NCBI GenBank assembly: GCA_038093515.1
Contig: JBBPSI010000187.1
Span: 1 to 47,063 of the forward strand
Source: Butyriboletus loyo
Taxonomy: Eukaryota; Basidiomycota; Agaricomycetes; Boletales; Boletaceae
Direction of reading: 5' to 3'
DNA length: 47,063 nucleotides
Part shown: one piece after another, positions 31,312 to 42,500 of the stretch
How positions within the stretch are numbered: the first letter of the stretch is position 1
Layout: the number at the start of each line of letters is the position of its first letter
Program-made: the position numbers and the translations under genes
Notes under the pieces: generated by a model
Told to the model about the DNA's origin: nothing
The model's input: only the letters and a program-made list of their open reading frames with translations
The model's database searches: none

Positions 31312-34300
31312 AAAGGAGGGAAGTTTCGACGTCTTCGCCTCCTCATGTAATCGCCCCTGTAGTATTATCAAATCCCAATGCGCAATCAATCCGAGTTCCA
31401 GTATCATTATTCGCGCACGAAGGGGGACAAATCGTCGACACATTCGCCCTGGTGGACAGCGGCGCAAGCGGATGCTTCATAGATCGCGATCTAGTGAAGC
31501 GAAAGAGATTGCCGATGGAACGGCTACCCAAGCCACTCAGTGCCCAGAACGTGGACGGGTCAAACAATCAAGGAGGAGTCATTCGACACAAGGTCACCCT
31601 CTCCATCAGAGTTGGAGAAACCGAGGAGGAACGGAGTTTCCTAGTCCTCAACATAGGAAAAGAAAACATGATCCTGGGACTACCGTGGTTACGAGAAGCC
31701 AACCCGGTAATAGATTGGGCCACTGGCCATATCGATCTCCCAGATCAAATCAAGAAGCCCCGACACGACTCCCCTCGGGCAATCGCTCAACGGTACCTGG
31801 TACGGTACCTTGACTTGGACCCAGACTCCAAGATCGCCAAGCTCTGGAAGAAGCGAGTAGACGCTTCAGCAAGGGAAGCTTACCCTATTCGAAAAGCAAC
31901 CATCGCGACTGAGATCGCCGCTCAAGCCGTCAAGGAGAAAGCAGTTCTCCCTACCCCGTTCGCCGCCTTTGCGGACGTTTTTGACAAAAAGAACACTGAG
32001 GAACTACCCCCGTCCCGATCTTTCGACCACGCTATTGACCTCGACAAAGACTTTGTTCCGAAAGTCGCCAAGGTCTATCCCTTGAACCCGAAAGAATCGG
32101 AAGCCTGCAAAGCTTTCGTCGAGGAACATCTCAAGTCGGGAAAGATCACCCCCTCCAAGTCTCCTCAGGCAGCCCCCTTCTTCTTCGTATCTAAGAAGGA
32201 TGGCTCGCTACGCCCCTGTCAGGACTACAGGTACCTGAACTCGCATACTGTCAAAAACGCCTACCCTCTCCCCCTCATCTCCGACCTCGTCGACCGTCTC
32301 AAAGGGTCCAAAATCTTCACAAAGATGGACATCCGCTGGGGATACAACAACGTCCTCATCAAGCCGAACGACCGCTGGAAAGCGGCCTTCATCACCCCCC
32401 AAGGGCTGTTCGAACCCACCGTGATGTTCTTCGGCCTTTGCAACTCCCCAGCAACGTTCCAGGCTTTGATGGACCATATCTTCGGCGACCTCATGGCAGA
32501 AGGATGGCTGATCATCTATATGGACGACCTGTTGATCCACTCCGCCACCTCTGCAGAACACGAGGCTCGTACGATCCGCGTCCTGGAAAGGCTCAGAGAG
32601 CACAAGCTATTCCTTAAACTCGAAAAGTGTTCGTTCGACGCCGAGGAAGTCGAATACCTCGGAATGATGGTCCGAGAAGGGCAGGTCAAGATGGATCCCA
32701 CCAAATTAAAAGCCATTCGCGAATGGAACCCTCCGACCTCAGTAAAGGCAGTCAGATCCTTCATTGGGTTCTGCAATTTCTACAGGAGATTTATTCAGGA
32801 CTTCTCCCACATTGCAAAACCCCTTCACGATCTGACCAAGAAGAACTCCCCCTGGGCCTGGACCCCTGCCTGTGAAGCCGCGTTCCAGGCTATCAAACAG
32901 TCGTTCTTGAGGCAGCCTGTCCTCTCCATGCCCGATGTTATGAGACCGTTCGCTGTTATGACGGATGCCTCCCTTACTGCTACCGGAGCAGTCCTCATGC
33001 AAAAGGATGTCAATGGCAACCTGCATCCTTGTGCCTACCTGTCAAAGACGCTCTCGCCTGCTGAGCGCAATTACGATATCTATGATCACGAGTTGCTCGC
33101 GGTCATTCACGCATTAGAAGAATGGTGCCACTACCTACGAGGTACTGGTCATCAGGTGGAGATTCTCACCGACCACAAGAATCTCACATACTTCTGCCAA
33201 CCCAATAAGCTGTCTTGCCGGCAAGCACGCTGGCTCATGTTCCTGCAGGATTTTGACCTGCATTTCCACCACATTCCGGGCACTCAGATGGGCCCTGCCA
33301 ATGCCTTGTCTCGCCATGACGATATTGACACTTCTGCCGACAACCAGGAAGTGACACTTCTCCCTGAAAATCTCTTCACTCGTAAGATCGACGTTGCCCT
33401 CGCAGACAAGATTGCCGCCTCCACCCCCAGTGACCCCATGATTAAGAGATGCATGCAGGCTCTCTACGAAGACTCGCCCCTCTTCCCCAAAATGAACACT
33501 GGCGATTGGGACTTTGATGGAAAGGAGTTGTATTTCCACAAGAAGCAATATATCCCCGAAGCTGCACGGGTCGACCTCATCCGGTCCTTACATGAAAGTC
33601 CTGCTGGTGGTCACGGTGGCATATTCCGTACCCAGAACCTGGTACAGCGAGATTATTGGTGGCCAGGCATGGCTAATTTGGTCCGCCGTTTCGTCTCGGG
33701 CTGCGCCGTATGTCAAGCGCACAAGGTTAATACTCATCCCACCGTGCCCCCTCTCGCTCCTTTAGCCAGCGTGGCCTCTCGTCCCTTCGAACAAGTATCA
33801 GTTGACCTCATCACCGGTCTTCCTCCTTCCTTGGGTTATGATTCTGTCATGGTCGTGGTAGATCATGGGCTTACGAAGGGGGTAATTTATTCCCCTTGCA
33901 ACAAAGATATCGACGCGGCAGGAGTTGCCAAGTTATTTTTTAAAACTGTCTTCCTACGCTTCGGCCTCCACTCCCGCTGCATCTCCAACCGAGGCCCCCA
34001 ATTCGCCTCCGCCTTCGCCAGAGAACTCGCAAGGCTCCTGGACTACAACCTCACCCTCTCCTCCGCATATCATCCACAAACTGATGGAGAAACCAAACGA
34101 GTCAATCAAGAATTGGAAACCTACCTATGGATCTTCTGTGATGGCCATCCGGAACGGTGGGCCGAACTCCTCCCTATGGCCGAATTCTCTCACAACTCCA
34201 TGACTCACTCATTGACGAACGTGACCCTGTTCTCCCTGATGCTCGGGTATGAGCCGAGGTCTTATCCTCCAATCGGAAAAATGTTCCTCCCCGCCCTCAA

Positions 34301-34852
34301 ATCCAGACTCTCGGAACTCACAGGAGCCCGAACGGAAGCTTTAGAAGCTCACGAAAAAGCACGCCGGTTGATGAAGGAACGGATCTCATCCAAGTTCCGT
34401 CTGTGGAAACTGGCGATAAGGTTTGGTTGAAAGGTCGCAACCTTCGACTTAGATACCCGTCGAAGAAGCTCGCCCCTAGACGGGAAGGCCCGTTTGAAAT
34501 CGCACAAGTCATCTCCCCTGTGGCGTACAGGCTCCGACTGCCACCGACATGGAAGATCCACGATGTCTTCCATGCATCACTCCTATCCCCTTATCGTGAA
34601 ACGGCAGAACACGGCCCGAATTTCACAAATCCTCTGCCGGAAGAAATAGACGGAGATGAAGAGTACGAGATCGATCGGATCTTATCCCATCGCAGCTCAA
34701 AGGGACGCCGTCAATTCCTGGTATCCTGGAAAGGGTACTCCGCAGCAGAGAACACCTGGGAACCGAATGGGAACCTGGTCCATGCGCAGGCCTTACTCAA
34801 AGCTTATAAGCTGCGCCACCCGAAAGACTTTCCCTCTCCATCTTCACAGTAA
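31293..34852 (+). pseudogene. pol: Element B pol, frameshifted, with mutated integrase active site
   Basis: Protease DSGA, RT YMDD, RNase H, integrase HHCC, integrase core and chromodomain in that order, starting at ATG 31293 within gag (-1 frame). One base is missing near 34406-34411 (WKLAI where C has WKAGD), so the frame closes at 34430 and the chromodomain continues in another frame from 34403 to 34852. The integrase core has ISNRGPQF instead of ISDRGPQF and ETKRVNQ instead of ETERVNQ, which removes the second catalytic Asp and the catalytic Glu. Both are G-to-A changes at CpG sites. The integrase is therefore predicted to be dead regardless of the frameshift. Confidence 0.93.
31305..31311 (+). 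other. Candidate gag-pol -1 frameshift site
   Basis: T_TTT_TAG at the gag stop. A Phe tRNA on TTT can re-pair with TTT one base back, and decoding then continues TTA GAA in the pol frame. The same bases occur at the gag ends of A, C and D. Reinitiation at ATG 31293 is the alternative. Confidence 0.45.
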
Positions 34853-34860
34853 ACTCGAAA

Positions 34861-36099
34861 ATGGCCATTCCTCCTGCTGAAAACAACACCCCGCTCCCAG
34901 CTCAGCCTCCCGTACACTCTTCTCGCCTCCCAGTTTCTTCCTGCCGCGTCCTCTACGCTGCCATTTTAGAAAACCCCGTCGCTACGTATGCTCTCGAGCA
35001 GCGTATGGATTTCACTGGGGACTACGTCCTCCGCACCCTCGCCAGTCTCTATCGCTCTTACGCCCTCGCCCGCACCGTCCACACCCGTCTATGCCCCGAC
35101 AACCAGCCACCCATATACACCACTGCCCTAGAGACCTCCTTGATGGAGGCTAGGGGGTACACTTTAGATATCCTTCACGCTGAAGGATTTGGCTACGTCG
35201 TGGACCAGCTCCTCCCGGGCATCCTTGCACCTGTCCTATGCCCCATCCTCGTCGCTCTTGCTCCTAGGGAGAGAGAGTTTTACTTTCAGTCCAACGACAG
35301 GATCGGTTTTCTTCGCCCCACCGCTCGCGGCCCCAATCCTCCTCCTCGTCCTGCCGCGGAAGGATCTCCTCCGCCATTACCTGTTCCAGCGCCACCTGCA
35401 AGAGATTCACCTGTGACCACATTGGTAGCTGACTCTTCTCGTGAGACCACAGCGGAGTCCCTGGAGTCCTTTCGGACTGACGTCGACGAGCCCCAGGTCG
35501 CTTGTCGACACTCCCCTCTACTGCCTCGAACTGTGCGTTGCCAACCTCGCCAGACGCTTCTCCAGGTTGGATCTGTCCCGGGATCGGTCACCCTCACCGC
35601 CACAGGAAGAAGAATCGCCAACAGGGCCTTCCGCTCTGTTACCCCCCAACCGTCCACTCGACGTGGCACCCCTGCCATCCAGCTCATCCCCCATGTCACC
35701 TCCCCCGCTGCCGCAGCTGGTGGCTCTAACAACTCTTCGTACGGACCCCCGCCCCCCTACCTCCCCAGTCGGGGTACTCGTGATTCCCCTATCGTCGTCG
35801 ACGACAGATCTCCTGATCCCAGCCCAGGCACTGCTCGACCTCGCCTCGTCCGCCCGCAGCTCTGCTTCGAGTGTGGGACCGTCGGTCACTTCCGCAGGGA
35901 GTGTCCCAACTACACCTGCCCCTTCTGTCACCGCATCGCCCCTGGTCATATACAGGAGTTTTGTCCAGAGCGTGTATGCGGCCTCTGCGGTGCCGTTGGC
36001 CATATCGTTGCCAACTGCACATTTCGGGATGACGTCTGGGCGGATTTCAATGCCGATGACGCTTACGACTACGACGTCAACGAGGGGGAGTCTCAGTGA
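34861..36099 (+). CDS. Element B third ORF: 412-aa triple zinc-knuckle protein of unknown role
   Basis: ATG 34861, 8 nt after the pol stop, to TGA 36097-36099. Residues about 30-145 form a compact conserved domain with helical character (YVLRTLASLYRSYALAR). 150-325 is a Pro/Ser/Arg-rich linker. 335-386 holds three zinc knuckles: C335-C338-H343-C348 and C373-C376-H381-C386 are standard C-X2-C-X4-H-X4-C; the middle one, C353-C356-H363-C368, has X6 before His. An acidic tail (DDAYDYDVNEGE) ends it. There is no signal peptide, transmembrane segment or coiled coil, so it is not an envelope. Conserved in A, C and E. Likely an RNA-binding accessory protein, probably made by reinitiation or from a subgenomic RNA; both are inference. 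Confidence 0.85.
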   Translation: MAIPPAENNTPLPAQPPVHSSRLPVSSCRVLYAAILENPVATYALEQRMDFTGDYVLRTLASLYRSYALARTVHTRLCPDNQPPIYTTALETSLMEARGYTLDILHAEGFGYVVDQLLPGILAPVLCPILVALAPREREFYFQSNDRIGFLRPTARGPNPPPRPAAEGSPPPLPVPAPPARDSPVTTLVADSSRETTAESLESFRTDVDEPQVACRHSPLLPRTVRCQPRQTLLQVGSVPGSVTLTATGRRIANRAFRSVTPQPSTRRGTPAIQLIPHVTSPAAAAGGSNNSSYGPPPPYLPSRGTRDSPIVVDDRSPDPSPGTARPRLVRPQLCFECGTVGHFRRECPNYTCPFCHRIAPGHIQEFCPERVCGLCGAVGHIVANCTFRDDVWADFNADDAYDYDVNEGESQ

Positions 36100-36137
36100 A
36101 GGGAACATTCAAGTTGTGGAGTCGGAGTCTCCACCAT

Positions 36138-36150
36138 GGGAAGGGGGTAA
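36138..36150 (+). other. Polypurine tract of element B
   Basis: GGGAAGGGGG followed by TAA directly before the 3' LTR. The same sequence is present in elements C (44321-44333) and E (9259-9271). It primes plus-strand DNA synthesis in this class of element. Confidence 0.85.
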
Positions 36151-36576
36151 TGTTACGGTAGTGGTCTACTTTTTCTCCCCATTACCGTTAGGACTATTAC
36201 ATTCACCTAGCCTTTTGCTAGTTCCACTTGAATGGTGACAACCGTTCGTACTTAGTCATCACTTCCCGCGCACGGACATGTTTTCTTTCACACTCTGGAA
36301 TGTTCTAGAGTATCTCTTCCTCATTTGTACTTTCGCTCTCGCGACCCGATTAGGGAGCATGGTCTGTGCGCAGACCTCAGTAGTATAAAGCCTCTGTCTT
36401 TACGCCTTGTACTGTATCTAGTTCTATGCAGCTTACTGCTAGCAATTAGTATCACTTCCAGACTCTTAGTGTGCGCACTAAGACATAGTCTGAGACTCAC
36501 CCAGAATCGTCTCTCGAGTCTCGAGGCCACTCCAGAGTGCCTCCTCGCTGTTCGATTGTTAGCGCCCAGCGTAACA
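36151..36576 (+). mobile_element. Element B 3' LTR (family 1)
   Basis: 426 bp, differs from the 5' LTR at 11 sites, almost all transitions and several at CpG. Confidence 0.95.
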
Positions 36577-36581
36577 AATGG

Positions 36582-36876
36582 CAATTCTCCTCCATATCGT
36601 ACGATAGCCATCTTTCCTCTTCTATCCTTGGTCCGTGCACATTCCCTTGTACTATAAAATGACGAGATCTAGCTACGTTGTACTCTAAGCTAGATCTACT
36701 TGGAATCATCATTGATATCCTTGTCCTCTCATCTCTAGTAGCGAGTCGTCTTTCTTCAACTCAAACACCAGATAAATCCTTCATCTTGAAGGTTAGACTT
36801 GAACGTCTAGAAGACTTCTTGAGTTCCAGAACTATATCCAAGTCTACGCTCGTACTTACCCAGTCCAAGCATAACA
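36582..36876 (+). mobile_element. Family-4 LTR, right part
   Basis: Continuation of 29399-29486 after element B. GGTCCGTGCACA at 36630-36641 and TATAAAA from 36653. Ends AGCATAACA. Element D gag begins directly afterwards at CTCCACATGAAAATG. The element type (Copia or other) is unknown. Confidence 0.55.
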
Positions 36877-37683
36877 CTCCACATGAAAATGAGCGAAGGG
36901 AAAGGAAAGACGTTCTCTGAGGGCTGGATGGCTCTCCACCTAGACGGACATCCCACTGAGCTGCAAAAAGAATTCAAGATGGTCTGTGAGGACTTTCAAA
37001 GAGTCTTCCATCCCTTCGATGTAGGAGAGAGTGCTTGTATCGACCTGGGGAACTTAACCCAGAATAAAGCCAACTGCAAGGATGGATACGACACCTATGT
37101 CACGGAATTCCAACTCCTTGCAGCCAAGTCTGGAATATTGGATGAGAAGGCGCTCATTGAGTGGTTCATTTGCAGACTTGACTCCCACCTCACCAAATCT
37201 GTCCTTTCTTGTGAGAAGCCCCCCACTACGCTCGCCGGTTGGGCCGAAAAGCCTTCCGCCTTCCATGCCCAGCACAAATGAATCAACGACCTCTGCGCAG
37301 GGAAGCGCTACATTCCCACCTTCTCCTCCTCCTCCAAACCCTCATCTAGCTGAAGGGACCCCAACACCATGGACATAGACACTGTCTGACTCACCCCTGT
37401 GCAACACACAGAGTACATGAAACAGAACAAGTGCTTCATATGCCACCAAGTTGGCTGTTGCTCCACCAACCATTCTCATCCCCCTCACAATGGACAGAAT
37501 TCCCAAGGACCACCCCCTCGCCCCCCTCACAACCCTCAGCGTGCGCGCGCTGCCATCATCACACCCCCTGAACCTAAGCCCTCCCCACTTGTCGACTACC
37601 TGTCTGAGTTGAAAGGTTGAGGCACCCAACAGGAAGATGTCTTGAATGTCCTCAAGGCATGCTTCAACGAAGAAGAAGAAAGG
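36877..37683 (+). pseudogene. gag: Element D gag, 5'-truncated and decayed
   Basis: Aligns with Gag of B and C from MKMSEGKGKTFSEGW (about residue 50 of 331) to the acidic end before the pol start. In-frame TGA stops lie at 37279, 37351, 37387 and 37618; at least three are CGA in a sibling copy. The C-X2-C-X4-C-X4-H knuckle survives (CFICHQVGCCSTNH). The 5' end is lost at the family-4 LTR. The 3' end is interrupted by element C at AAAGG and continues at 44760-44815. Confidence 0.9.
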
Positions 37684-38109
37684 TGTTACGGTAGTGGTAT
37701 ACTTTTTCTCTCCATTACCGTTGGGACTACTTCACTCGCCTAGCCTTTTGCTAGTGCCCGTTGAGCGGTATGAGCCGCTCTAGCTTAGTCATCATTTCCC
37801 GTGCACGGACGCACTTTCTTTCATACTCCAGAACGTTCTAGAGTATCTTTTCCTCATTCGTACTTTTGCTCTCGCGACTCGATTAGGGAGCATGGTCTGT
37901 GCGCAGACCTCTGTAGTATAAAGCCACAGTCTTTACACCCTGTAACGGTATCTAGTTCTACGCAGCCTACTGCTAGCAATTAGTATCATTCCAGACTCTT
38001 AGTGTGCGCACTAAGACATAGTCTGAGACTCACCCAGAATCGTCTCCCGAGTCTCGAGGCCACTCCAGAGTGCCTCCTCGCTGTTCAATTGTTAGCGCCC
38101 AGCGTAACA
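37684..38109 (+). mobile_element. Element C 5' LTR (family 1)
   Basis: 426 bp. TATAAAG at 37917-37923 and ATCTAGTTCT at 37950-37959. Confidence 0.95.
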
Positions 38110-38111
38110 AA

Positions 38112-38121
38112 AGAACTAGAT
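38112..38121 (+). other. Self-priming primer-binding site of element C
   Basis: AGAACTAGAT two bases after the 5' LTR, complementary to 37950-37959 of the LTR, exactly as in B and A. Confidence 0.75.
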
Positions 38122-38509
38122 CTTCACCTCGCTTCTGCTCTTCAGCAGTAAAGCTGCCCCACCCTCGCCCAACATTTCCATCCAACATCCCAGACGCGTC
38201 AGTCGTTCTTTCCGCGTTCCTTCTCCCGAACCGGAACCCATCGTCGTCGACAACCCGTCGCCACCACACACTCCCGCCCCGCCTGACCCCGAACCCCAGT
38301 TTTCCCCTCTGCCCCAGTCGGACCCCGAACCCTCTTATCAACCCGAGGACCAGGGTCTAGGGCAGGAAGACGAACCGGCACCCAGCGACGACGGTTATAG
38401 CGACGACTGGCTCGATAGAACCCCCCACGTTTCTCCACACCCTTCCCATTCCCCCTCTCCACCGTATTTCCCTCCCGCAGGACCCTCTGACGACGAAGAC
38501 AACAACGAG

Positions 38510-39505
38510 ATGTCTGACAAAGGAAAGATCGTTCCCAAAGACTTCTCTGGGCTCAATGAAGATGCCTCGCGATGGCTCCTCGCCATGCGAACCTATTTCG
38601 CCGCCAACCAAACGGCGTTCCCCGACGACGAGTCCAAAATCAACGCCCTCCTCATGAAAATGAGCGAAGGTAAAGTCAAGACATTCTCCGAAGGCTGGAT
38701 GAGCCTTCTCCTAGACGGACGCCCTACTGCGCAACAAAGGGAGTTCACCACCGTCTGCAAGGACTTTCACAGAGTCTTCCACCCCTTCGACGCAGGAGAA
38801 AGCGCTCGCATCGATCTGGGGAACCTAAACCAAAACAGAGCCAACAAAAAGGACGGCTACGACACATACGTCACGGAGTTCCAGCTCCTCGCTGCCAAGT
38901 CCGGAATCATAGATGAGAAGGCGCTCATCGAGTGGTTCATTCGCGGTCTCGACCCCCGCCTCGCCGAGTCTGTCCTCTCGTGCGAGAAGCCCCCTACCAC
39001 GCTTGCCGGATGGGCAGAGAAAACATCCACATTCCACGTGCAACACAAGCGCATCGACGACCTCCGCGCCGGGAAGCGCTACATTCCCACATTCTCTTCT
39101 CCCTCCAAACCCTCGTCTAGCAGGAGGGATCCCAATGCAATGGACGTCAACGCCGTCCGACTTACTCCCGTACAACGCGCGGAGTACATGAAGCAGAACA
39201 AATGCTTCATCTGCCACCAAGTCGGCTGCCGATCGACTAATCATCCTCGTCCTCCTCGCAACGGACAGAACTCTCGAGGACCACCGTCTCGTCCCCCTCG
39301 CAACCCCCAGCGCACACGCGCCGCCGTCGTCACACAACAAGAGTCCAAGCCCTCCCCACTCGTCGATTATTTATCCGAGTTAAAGGGTCGAGGCACCCAA
39401 CAGGAAGATGTCTTGAACGTTCTCAAGGCATGCTTCAATGAAGACGAAGAAAAGCTGCCCGTCGCAGCAACCAAGGTGGCCGAAGAATGGCCAAAGGATT
39501 TTTAG
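38510..39505 (+). CDS. gag: Element C Gag, intact
   Basis: 331 residues, MSDKGKIVPKDF start, same length as in B. Capsid-like region 1-170, nucleocapsid motif CFICHQVGCRSTNH with ligands C232, C235, C240, H245, then an Arg/Pro-rich tail. The frame is open upstream to the priming site without an ATG, rich in Pro, Glu and Asp (QPEDQGLGQEDEP). Stop TAG 39503-39505 overlaps the pol start. The upstream extension is conserved between B and C, so the true N-terminus is unsettled. Confidence 0.92.
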   Translation: MSDKGKIVPKDFSGLNEDASRWLLAMRTYFAANQTAFPDDESKINALLMKMSEGKVKTFSEGWMSLLLDGRPTAQQREFTTVCKDFHRVFHPFDAGESARIDLGNLNQNRANKKDGYDTYVTEFQLLAAKSGIIDEKALIEWFIRGLDPRLAESVLSCEKPPTTLAGWAEKTSTFHVQHKRIDDLRAGKRYIPTFSSPSKPSSSRRDPNAMDVNAVRLTPVQRAEYMKQNKCFICHQVGCRSTNHPRPPRNGQNSRGPPSRPPRNPQRTRAAVVTQQESKPSPLVDYLSELKGRGTQQEDVLNVLKACFNEDEEKLPVAATKVAEEWPKDF

Positions 39506-42500
39506 AAGAGAGGGAAGTTTCGACGTCTTCGCCTCTTCATGTAATCGCCCCTGTAGTTTTATCAAATCCCAATGCGCAATCAATCCGAGTTCCAGTATCG
39601 TTATTCGCGCATGAAGGGGGACAAATCGTCGACACATTCGCCCTGGTGGACAGCGGCGCTAGCGGATGCTTCATAGATCGCGATCTAGTGAAGCGAAAGA
39701 AACTGCCGATGGAACGGCTACCCAAGCCACTAAGTGCCCAAAACGTGGACGGGTCAAACAACCAAGGAGGAGTCATCCGATATAAAGTCAACATCTCCAT
39801 CAGGATTGGAGAAACCGAGGAGGAACGAAGCTTCCTAGTCCTCAACATAGGCAGAGAAAACATGATCCTGGGATTACCGTGGCTACGAGAAGCAAACCCG
39901 GTAATAGATTGGGCCACTGGCCACATCGATCTCCCAGATCAAATCAAGAAGCCCCGACACGACTCCCCTCGGGCAATCGCTCAACGGTACCTGGTACGGT
40001 ACCTTGACTTGGACCCAGACTCCAAGATCGCCAAGCTCTGGAAGAAGCGAGTAGACGCTTCAGCAAGGGACGCCTACCCTATCAGAAAGGCAACCATCGC
40101 GACTGAGATCGCCGCCCAAGCCGTCAAGGAGAAAGCAGTTCTCCCAACCCCGTTCAAGTCCTTCGCGGACGTTTTTGACAAGAAGAACACTGAGGAACTT
40201 CCCCCGTCCCGATCTTTCGATCATGCCATCGACCTCGACAAAGACTTTGTCCCGAAAGTCGCCAAGGTCTATCCCCTGAATCCGAAAGAGTCGGAAGCCT
40301 GCAAAGCTTTCGTCGAGGAACACCTCAAGTCGGGAAAGATCACTCCCTCGAAGTCTCCTCAGGCTGCCCCCTTCTTCTTCGTATCAAAGAAGGATGGCTC
40401 GCTACGCCCCTGTCAGGACTACAGGTACCTGAATTCGCATACGGTCAAAAACGCCTACCCTCTTCCCCTCATCTCCGACCTCGTCGACCGTCTCAAAGGG
40501 TCCAAAATCTTCACAAAGATGGACATCCGCTGGGGATACAACAACGTCCTCATCAAGCCGAACGACCGCTGGAAAGCGGCCTTCATCACTCCCCAAGGGC
40601 TGTTCGAACCCACCGTGATGTTCTTCGGCCTCTGCAACTCCCCAGCAACCTTCCAGGCTTTGATGGACCATATCTTCGGCGACCTCATGGCGGAAGGATG
40701 GTTGATCATCTACATGGACGACCTCTTGATTCATTCCGCCACCCCTGCCGAACACGAGGCGCGAACGATCCGTGTCCTGGAACGACTTCGCGAACACAAG
40801 TTGTTCCTCAAATTGGAGAAATGCTCGTTCGACGCTGAAGAAGTAGAATACCTCGGTATGATGGTCCGAGAAGGGCAGGTCAAGATGGACCCCACCAAAC
40901 TGAAAGCCATTCGCGAATGGAACCCTCCCACCTCGGTGAAAGCTGTCAGGTCTTTCATCGGGTTCTGCAACTTCTATCGGAGATTCATACAAGACTTCTC
41001 CCATATTGCGAAACCCCTTCACGACCTGACCAAGAAGAACTCCCCTTGGGCCTGGACGCCTGCCTGTGACGCCGCGTTCCAAGCAATAAAACAATCGTTC
41101 TTGAGGCAGCCTGTCCTCTCAATGCCCGATGTTACGAAGCCGTTCGCCGTCATGACGGACGCCTCCCTCACTGCTACTGGAGCAGTACTCATGCAAAAGG
41201 ATGTCAATGGTGACTTGCATCCTTGCGCTTACCTGTCGAAGACGCTCTCGCCCGCGGAGCGTAATTATGACATCTATGATCGCGAGTTGCTCGCAGTCAT
41301 TCACGCATTGGAAGAGTGGCGCCACTACCTGCGCGGTACTGGTCATCAGGTGGAGATTCTCACCGACCACAAGAATCTCACCTACTTCCGCCAACCGAAC
41401 AAGTTGTCTCGCCGGCAAGCACGCTGGCTTATGTTCCTGCAGGATTTCGACCTGCACTTCCATCACATTCCGGGTACTCAGATGGGCCCGGCCGATGCCT
41501 TGTCCCGCCGCGATGATGTTGACACTTCCGCTGATAACCAAGAAGTGACTCTCCTCCCAGAAAATCTCTTCGCCCGCAAGATCGACGTCGCCCTTGCTGA
41601 AAAGATCGCCGCTTCCACTCCCGATGACCCCATGATTAAGTGTTGCATGCAGGCTCTTTATGAAGACTCCCCGCTTTTCCCTAAAATGAATGCTGGGGAT
41701 TGGGACTTCGACAGTAAAGAGCTATACTTTCGCAAGAAACGCTACATCCCCAAGGCAGCACGCGTCAACCTCATTCGGTCCTTGCACGAAAGCCCCGCTG
41801 GAGGTCATGGTGGTATATTCCGCACCCAGAACTTGGTGCAACGTGATTATTGGTGGCCAGGCATGGCTAATTTAGTCCGCCGTTTCGTCTCCGGCTGCGC
41901 TGTATGTCAAGCGCACAAGGTTAATACCCATCCCACCGTACCCCCTCTCACTCCTCTGGCCAGCGTGGCCTCTCGTCCATTTGAGCAGGTGTCGGTCGAC
42001 CTCATCACCGGTCTTCCTCCTTCCCTGGGATATGATTCTGTCATGGTCGTGGTAGACCATGGGCTTACGAAGGGGGTAATTTATTCCCCTTGCAACAAAG
42101 ACATCGATGCGGCTGGAGTCGCCAAGTTGTTTTTCAAGACCGTTTTCCTTCGATTCGGTCTACACTCTCGCTGCATCTCGGACAGAGGCCCTCAATTCGC
42201 ATCCGCCTTCGCTCGAGAACTCGCAAGGCTCCTGGACTACGACCTCGCCCTCTCCTCCGCGTACCACCCTCAGACTGACGGAGAAACGGAACGGGTCAAC
42301 CAGGAGCTAGAAACCTACCTACGGATCTTCTGTGATGGCCATCCGGAACGATGGGCCGAACTCCTTCCTATGGCCGAGTTCTCCCACAACTCCATGACGC
42401 ACTCGTCGACCAACGTGACTCCGTTCTCTCTGATGGTCGGTTATGAGCCGAGGTCTTATCCTCCAATCGGAAAGACTTTCCTCCCCGCTCTCGAGTCTAG

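Larger units (their letters stand above)
29487..36576 (+). mobile_element. Complete Ty3/Gypsy chromovirus element B
   Basis: 7090 bp, bounded by LTRs of 426 bp (29487-29912, 36151-36576) and the perfect target duplication AATGG (29482-29486, 36577-36581). The LTRs differ at 11 positions by my manual count (about 2.6 percent). Order: LTR, priming site, gag, pol, third ORF, polypurine tract, LTR. It inserted in a family-4 LTR. Gag and ORF3 are open. Pol has a one-base deletion and integrase active-site changes, so B cannot move on its own. Confidence 0.95.

Noticed and set aside
34861..36099. Third ORF as an envelope gene
   Set aside because: It sits where env would lie, but there is no signal peptide, transmembrane helix or furin-like site, and the C-terminus is a zinc-knuckle cluster.
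40402..41094. 230-codon antisense frame opposite the reverse transcriptase
   Set aside because: It arises from codon bias of the sense strand; the equivalent in element B is shorter and no start or motif supports it.
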